A stretch of 64,000 nt of DNA from Armatimonadaceae bacterium. Its GTDB lineage: Bacteria > Armatimonadota > Armatimonadia > Armatimonadales > Armatimonadaceae. The stretch's first letter is position 1, and each line of letters opens with the position of its first letter. The stretch covers positions 52,020-116,019 of the forward strand of contig JAUJOK010000001.1 of assembly GCA_030447685.1 (NCBI GenBank). Reading direction: 5' to 3'. The notes under the pieces were generated by a model. It was not told the origin of the DNA. It was given only the letters and a program-made list of their open reading frames with translations, and made no database searches. Below, one piece after another: positions 60,687-64,000 of the stretch. The position numbers were made by a program, and so were the translations under genes.

Positions 60687-61754
60687 ATGCCGATTTTTAG
60701 CAGCCACAGCGACGATGAGGACGGGGCGGAGCCGGTACCGGGCAATCTGCTCGGGGGCCGTTTTTCGCAGGAAGATACCGACGAGCTTTCTTTGCGTCCC
60801 CGGCGGCTGGGCGAGTATATCGGGCAGCCCAAGATCAAGGAAAACCTGGGCATCACGCTTGCCGCCGCCCGCATGCGCAACGAGTCGATAGACCATATCC
60901 TGCTGCACGGCCCGCCCGGCCTGGGCAAAACCAGCCTTGCCGGTGTGATCGCCAACGAGATGGGCGCGAGCTTTCGCACCACGTCGGGACCGGCCATCGA
61001 GCGCCCCGGGGACCTGGTCGCTATTCTGACCAATCTGGAATCCGGCTCGGTTCTGTTCATCGATGAGATACACCGGCTGAACCGCTTGGCGGAAGAGTTT
61101 CTGTATCCGGCGATGGAAGATTTCGAGATGGACCTGGTGCTGGGCAAGGGGCCATCGGCGCGCACGGTGAAGGTTCCGCTGCCGCGCTTCACCCTGATCG
61201 GAGCGACCACGCGCGCCGGGCTGCTGACCAACCCGCTGCGCGACCGTTTCGGCGTCGTCCACTACTTCGATTTCTATGCGCCCGAGGATCTGCACCGCAT
61301 TATCACCCGCTCCGCCGAGATTTTGAACGTCCCTATCGAGGATGGCGGGGCATCGCAGATCGCGCGCCGTTCGCGGGGCACACCCCGTATCGCCAACCGG
61401 CTGCTCAAGCGGGTGCGCGACTTCGCGCAGGTGCGCGCGGACGGCGTGATCACGCCTGAGGTGGCCGATGCCGCGCTGCGGATGCAGGGCGTCGATGACC
61501 TGGGTCTCGATGATTTCGACCGTCGCTTCCTTTCCACGATCATCGAAAAGTTCGATGGCGGCCCGGTCGGCGTCGAAACTATCGCGGCGACGCTTCAGGA
61601 AGAGCGGGACACGATTGAGGATGTGTACGAGCCATACCTGATGCAGCTTGGATTTTTGAACCGGACTCCACGCGGGCGCATGGCTACCCGTGGCGCGTAC
61701 GAACATCTTCGCCTGCCGTATCGTCCCAATGACAAGCAGCCCCCGCTGTTGTAG
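60687..61754 (+). CDS. ruvB: Holliday junction branch migration ATPase RuvB
   Basis: AAA+ motor of branch migration. It has 355 residues from ATG 60687. The N domain has [19 protein letters not shown], Walker [15 protein letters not shown], Walker [12 protein letters not shown], sensor 1 [10 protein letters not shown], arginine finger region PLRDRFGV and the winged-helix C domain ([20 protein letters not shown], then [19 protein letters not shown]). All catalytic residues look intact. It lies 48 bases after ruvA; a TACAAT at 60644-60649 could be a secondary -10 but has no -35. Confidence 0.97.
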   Translation: MPIFSSHSDDEDGAEPVPGNLLGGRFSQEDTDELSLRPRRLGEYIGQPKIKENLGITLAAARMRNESIDHILLHGPPGLGKTSLAGVIANEMGASFRTTSGPAIERPGDLVAILTNLESGSVLFIDEIHRLNRLAEEFLYPAMEDFEMDLVLGKGPSARTVKVPLPRFTLIGATTRAGLLTNPLRDRFGVVHYFDFYAPEDLHRIITRSAEILNVPIEDGGASQIARRSRGTPRIANRLLKRVRDFAQVRADGVITPEVADAALRMQGVDDLGLDDFDRRFLSTIIEKFDGGPVGVETIAATLQEERDTIEDVYEPYLMQLGFLNRTPRGRMATRGAYEHLRLPYRPNDKQPPLL

Positions 61755-61768
61755 GATAAGGAAACCGT

Positions 61769-63109
61769 ATGATCTGTCCGCAGTGCAAAACACGCAACCC
61801 CATCGGCAATAAGTTCTGCCGCGAGTGTGGAGGAAAGTTAGAGGTCGAAGGCGCGCTCCAGTCCGAGGAGGCCGCGCGCGTCGAGGAAGAACGGACGCGG
61901 GAACGGGTCGCGACACTGCTGGCCGAATCGTTCGCGCTGATGGAGCAGGATAAGCCCGATCTGGCCCTCCCGCTCGCCGAGGAGGCCGCTCAACTGCTGC
62001 CGGATTCCACATCGGCGCATGCGCTGCTGGCAACGCTTTACGAGCGCACCGAGCAGAAAGAGCAGGCAATAGCGGCGATGGAGCGTGTGGTGGCGCTGAA
62101 CCCCGGCTCGCAGGCCGACCAGGAAAAGCTGGAGCAGATACAGCGCGGTGTGCGTATGGCTTCCCAGCACAGCCCGGCCCGCCGCCGCGAGAAAGTGCCC
62201 GTCTGGATGCCGGTGGCGCTGGCGGGGGCAACCTGCGTCCTGGTGCTCAGCATCGGTCTGACACTGCTGAAACGGACGACGGCCACACGGCAGTCTGCTT
62301 CCTATCAGGTCGCGGTGTCTGAGGGACAGGGCGCGCCGCTGTCCAGCCCTCTGCCGCCCGCAGACAGCGCCGCCGCCGATGCAGCGCGCACGGCAGCAGC
62401 CCCCGCCGCGCCGAGCGCCGCAGCGGGACGCGACGATCCCTTCGTATCCACCACGCCCGGCGGTTCACCCACGGCGCGTGCCTCGTCCCGTCCGGCCCGC
62501 GCCCCGCTGGCAGCGGGGGTACCGATGCTGCCGCGGCCGCGAGCCGGTTCCCCCGCCGCGCGGCCCCCGCCGGGCCGATTCCGCACGCCCGGCGGCGCTT
62601 TGCCCGCGCCGCGCGCCGGGCGTGCGGCACGGTCCGTCCGCCCCGCTCCGGTGACGCCGGGAATAAGTAACTCACTGACATCGGCGGGAGTCGGCGGCGC
62701 GGAGCGGATCGTGGTGCGTCCACCGTCACCGGGCGCGACGGCGGCCCCTTCCCCGCCCAATCCCAGCGGCTATATTCGCATTCAGGTGGGAGCGCCGCCG
62801 CGAACGGCGTCCGCGCCCGCAACCCCCGTGGAGCAGGACCCGATGCTGCGTGCTCAGTCGCTTCAGTCTACGGGACGTTATGCGGACGCAGTCACCGCCT
62901 ACCAGCAGGCGCTGCGGACGGCTACCGGCACAGCGCGGGGCGATGCGTATCAGGGTATCGCCCTGTCGCAGCAGCGCCTCGGCAACCGGGATGCAGCCCG
63001 CAATGCCTACCGGCAGGCTATCGCCTTTTATGAATCGTCCGGTGGAGCCGCGAGCCAGCAGGGCATTGCCGCCTGCCGGGCCGCGCTGGAGGTACTGGGA
63101 GATGGCTGA
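61769..63109 (+). CDS. Zinc-ribbon TPR membrane protein
   Basis: This encodes 446 residues from ATG 61769 with AAGGAAA upstream. An N-terminal zinc ribbon (CPQCKTRNPIGNKFCRECG) is followed by TPR-like helices (45-130), one membrane helix (about 147-167), a long Pro/Ala/Gly/Arg-rich disordered region (175-345) and two C-terminal TPRs (352-440; MLRAQSLQSTGRYADAVTAY, AYQGIALSQQRLGNRDAARNAY). So a cytoplasmic sensor-like part is linked through the membrane to an outer TPR part. The function is unknown. The next gene starts inside its end (8-base overlap). Confidence 0.8.
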   Translation: MICPQCKTRNPIGNKFCRECGGKLEVEGALQSEEAARVEEERTRERVATLLAESFALMEQDKPDLALPLAEEAAQLLPDSTSAHALLATLYERTEQKEQAIAAMERVVALNPGSQADQEKLEQIQRGVRMASQHSPARRREKVPVWMPVALAGATCVLVLSIGLTLLKRTTATRQSASYQVAVSEGQGAPLSSPLPPADSAAADAARTAAAPAAPSAAAGRDDPFVSTTPGGSPTARASSRPARAPLAAGVPMLPRPRAGSPAARPPPGRFRTPGGALPAPRAGRAARSVRPAPVTPGISNSLTSAGVGGAERIVVRPPSPGATAAPSPPNPSGYIRIQVGAPPRTASAPATPVEQDPMLRAQSLQSTGRYADAVTAYQQALRTATGTARGDAYQGIALSQQRLGNRDAARNAYRQAIAFYESSGGAASQQGIAACRAALEVLGDG

Positions 63110-64000
63110 TCGACGACGCCCGGCGGTCCCATGGCAGATTGCGGGACTGTTTATCTTGTGCATCGCTGCTGGTGCTGTTGCTCCGATTCAGGCTCAAAGC
63201 CAGCGTCCTTTAATGGTCGTCTTCGCCGGGGCTTACCCGCCTGCCTCCACCGACCCCGCGCCCTCTGCGGCGTCACCCGAAGATCGCTCGCTGGAGGCGA
63301 TGCGGGCCGTACGGCAGCAGTTTGAAGCCACCGGACTGGTGGACGCCATCGCCTACCTGCCCGACTCCCCGGTTTTCCTTCGGGCGGCGCAGGAAGGTAA
63401 GCTCAAGGTCAACCTGGCAAATCCCTCTGACAAAGACCGGCAACGGTTAACAAAAGCTGTCGGCGGGCGCTTCGTCATCGTGTCCGTTGCCGCGCCGGAC
63501 CCGCAGGGGGGCGTCGCTTTGGAACTGCAATCCTACTCCATGAAGACAAAAAAACGCTGGGCTGCCCGTCAGCGTGTCGCGATCCAAAACGGTATCACTT
63601 CCCAGGTTGCCGCTGCCCCACGACCGTTTTCCGACGATATGCTCAGCGCCGCCAATACCGCCGTCCAGAAGTTCATGCTCGGACCATTGAATAAATATAC
63701 GCGATCCGTGCCTCCCCGCCTGCCTGCGCCGACACCCCCGATCACCGTTTCGGAAAGTGCGCCGCTGTCCACCCCTTCGCCGACGCCGTCAGCGCCGACG
63801 CCGTCAGCGCCGACGACGCCAACACCGACATCGCCTGTGCCGACACTCCCAGCAGAGACTCCTAAAGCACCGACAGCGCCACCGGTGTCCACGCCCGCCA
63901 CCGCACCGCCCGCCGTCTCCGCCACTCCCCCCACCACAGGGACCCCGTCGCCGCCGTCTGCCGCGCTTATTGATAGAGACGCTGAAATCCGGGGCAGTTT
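63102..64000 (+). CDS. Secreted protein with Pro/Thr-rich linker, 3' truncated by window edge
   Basis: The frame opens at ATG 63102 within the end of the upstream gene and stays open to base 64000. An N-terminal basic segment (ADRRRPAVPW) and hydrophobic core end in APIQAQSQ, a signal peptide. Residues about 38-205 are a folded alpha/beta region (AMRAVRQQFEATGLVDAIAY, GGRFVIVSVAAPDPQGGV) reminiscent of periplasmic proteins that handle short peptides or lipids, but I cannot name it. From about 210 on it is a Pro/Thr/Ser/Ala linker with the short repeat PTPSA, so another domain probably follows beyond the window. Tight overlap with the TPR gene suggests they act together. Confidence 0.75.
   Translation, partial: MADRRRPAVPWQIAGLFILCIAAGAVAPIQAQSQRPLMVVFAGAYPPASTDPAPSAASPEDRSLEAMRAVRQQFEATGLVDAIAYLPDSPVFLRAAQEGKLKVNLANPSDKDRQRLTKAVGGRFVIVSVAAPDPQGGVALELQSYSMKTKKRWAARQRVAIQNGITSQVAAAPRPFSDDMLSAANTAVQKFMLGPLNKYTRSVPPRLPAPTPPITVSESAPLSTPSPTPSAPTPSAPTTPTPTSPVPTLPAETPKAPTAPPVSTPATAPPAVSATPPTTGTPSPPSAALIDRDAEIRGS

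Noticed and set aside
63770..63820. Tandem CCGACGCCGTCAGCG copies as a possible CRISPR or minisatellite
   Set aside because: They are in frame and encode the PTPSA linker of a secreted protein; two to three copies only, with no spacers.
1..64000. Search by eye for tRNA, rRNA, CRISPR arrays, prophage and integrase genes
   Set aside because: None was seen. Short or divergent RNA genes could be missed without a covariance search.

Overview
The window looks like chromosomal DNA of a GC-rich diderm bacterium, most likely an Armatimonadota member. Two things suggest this. The secreted proteins at the left edge carry the type IV pilin-like leader followed by FPVFAQAR(A/E)KARQ and an H-X9-DG tail, a combination expanded in that phylum. 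There is also a complete set of lipid A, Bam/Tam and Lpt genes, so the cell has an LPS-type outer membrane. The lineage call is inference from protein style; no rRNA or tRNA gene was seen.

Layout. 1-4.4 kb: a tandem array of pilin-like H-X9-DG proteins, each followed by a very small lipoprotein and a strong hairpin terminator. Three units are intact (the first is cut by the window edge) and one is decayed. 4.5-5.6 kb: two Spy/CpxP-like periplasmic proteins. 5.9-26.3 kb (minus strand): a long envelope cluster, in transcription order lipA, tamB, an ECF sigma factor, bamA, ompH, a coiled-coil lipoprotein, lpxD, lpxC, fabZ, lpxA, lpxB, msbA-like ABC exporter, DUF374 acyltransferase, ppk1. Many neighbours overlap by 4 bases. 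A sigma-E-like promoter sits ahead of the sigma gene.

26.5-34.4 kb: a small membrane protein, a MinD/FlhG-like ATPase, radA (one frameshift near its end), a two-cluster ferredoxin, a Crp/Fnr gene broken by at least five frameshifts, a GAF-PAS-PP2C phosphatase and a thioredoxin-NHL protein. 34.6-42.3 kb: lptC, lptA, lptB and a single LptF/G permease, then a DUF3084 coiled-coil protein, YqgF, an unassigned polytopic membrane protein and a Gfo/Idh/MocA oxidoreductase. 42.4-50.1 kb: a CrtI-like oxidase, then a sulfur block: cysteine synthase, a JAMM (Mec+-like) protease, a fusion of sulfur carrier + E1 enzyme + rhodanese, a two-domain sulfurtransferase, and a sulfonate-type ABC permease/ATPase pair.

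50.1-59.8 kb (minus strand): a lipoprotein, two transglutaminases, a Ni/Co transporter, a CcsA/HemX protein, hemA, a siroheme-synthase N-domain gene, a remnant of a GH38 mannosidase, and a PAP2 / diacylglycerol kinase / flippase lipid trio. 60-64 kb: ruvA, ruvB, a zinc-ribbon TPR membrane protein and a secreted protein that runs off the right edge.

Most notable: (i) the repeated pilin-lipoprotein couples; (ii) the sulfur carrier fused to its own activating enzyme beside a JAMM protease that could cut it free; (iii) a 27-bp perfect inverted repeat with two nested hairpins inside the sulfur block; (iv) dispersed palindromic repeats that seem to have extended the C termini of ppk1 and lipA; (v) several genes with clear frameshift damage.
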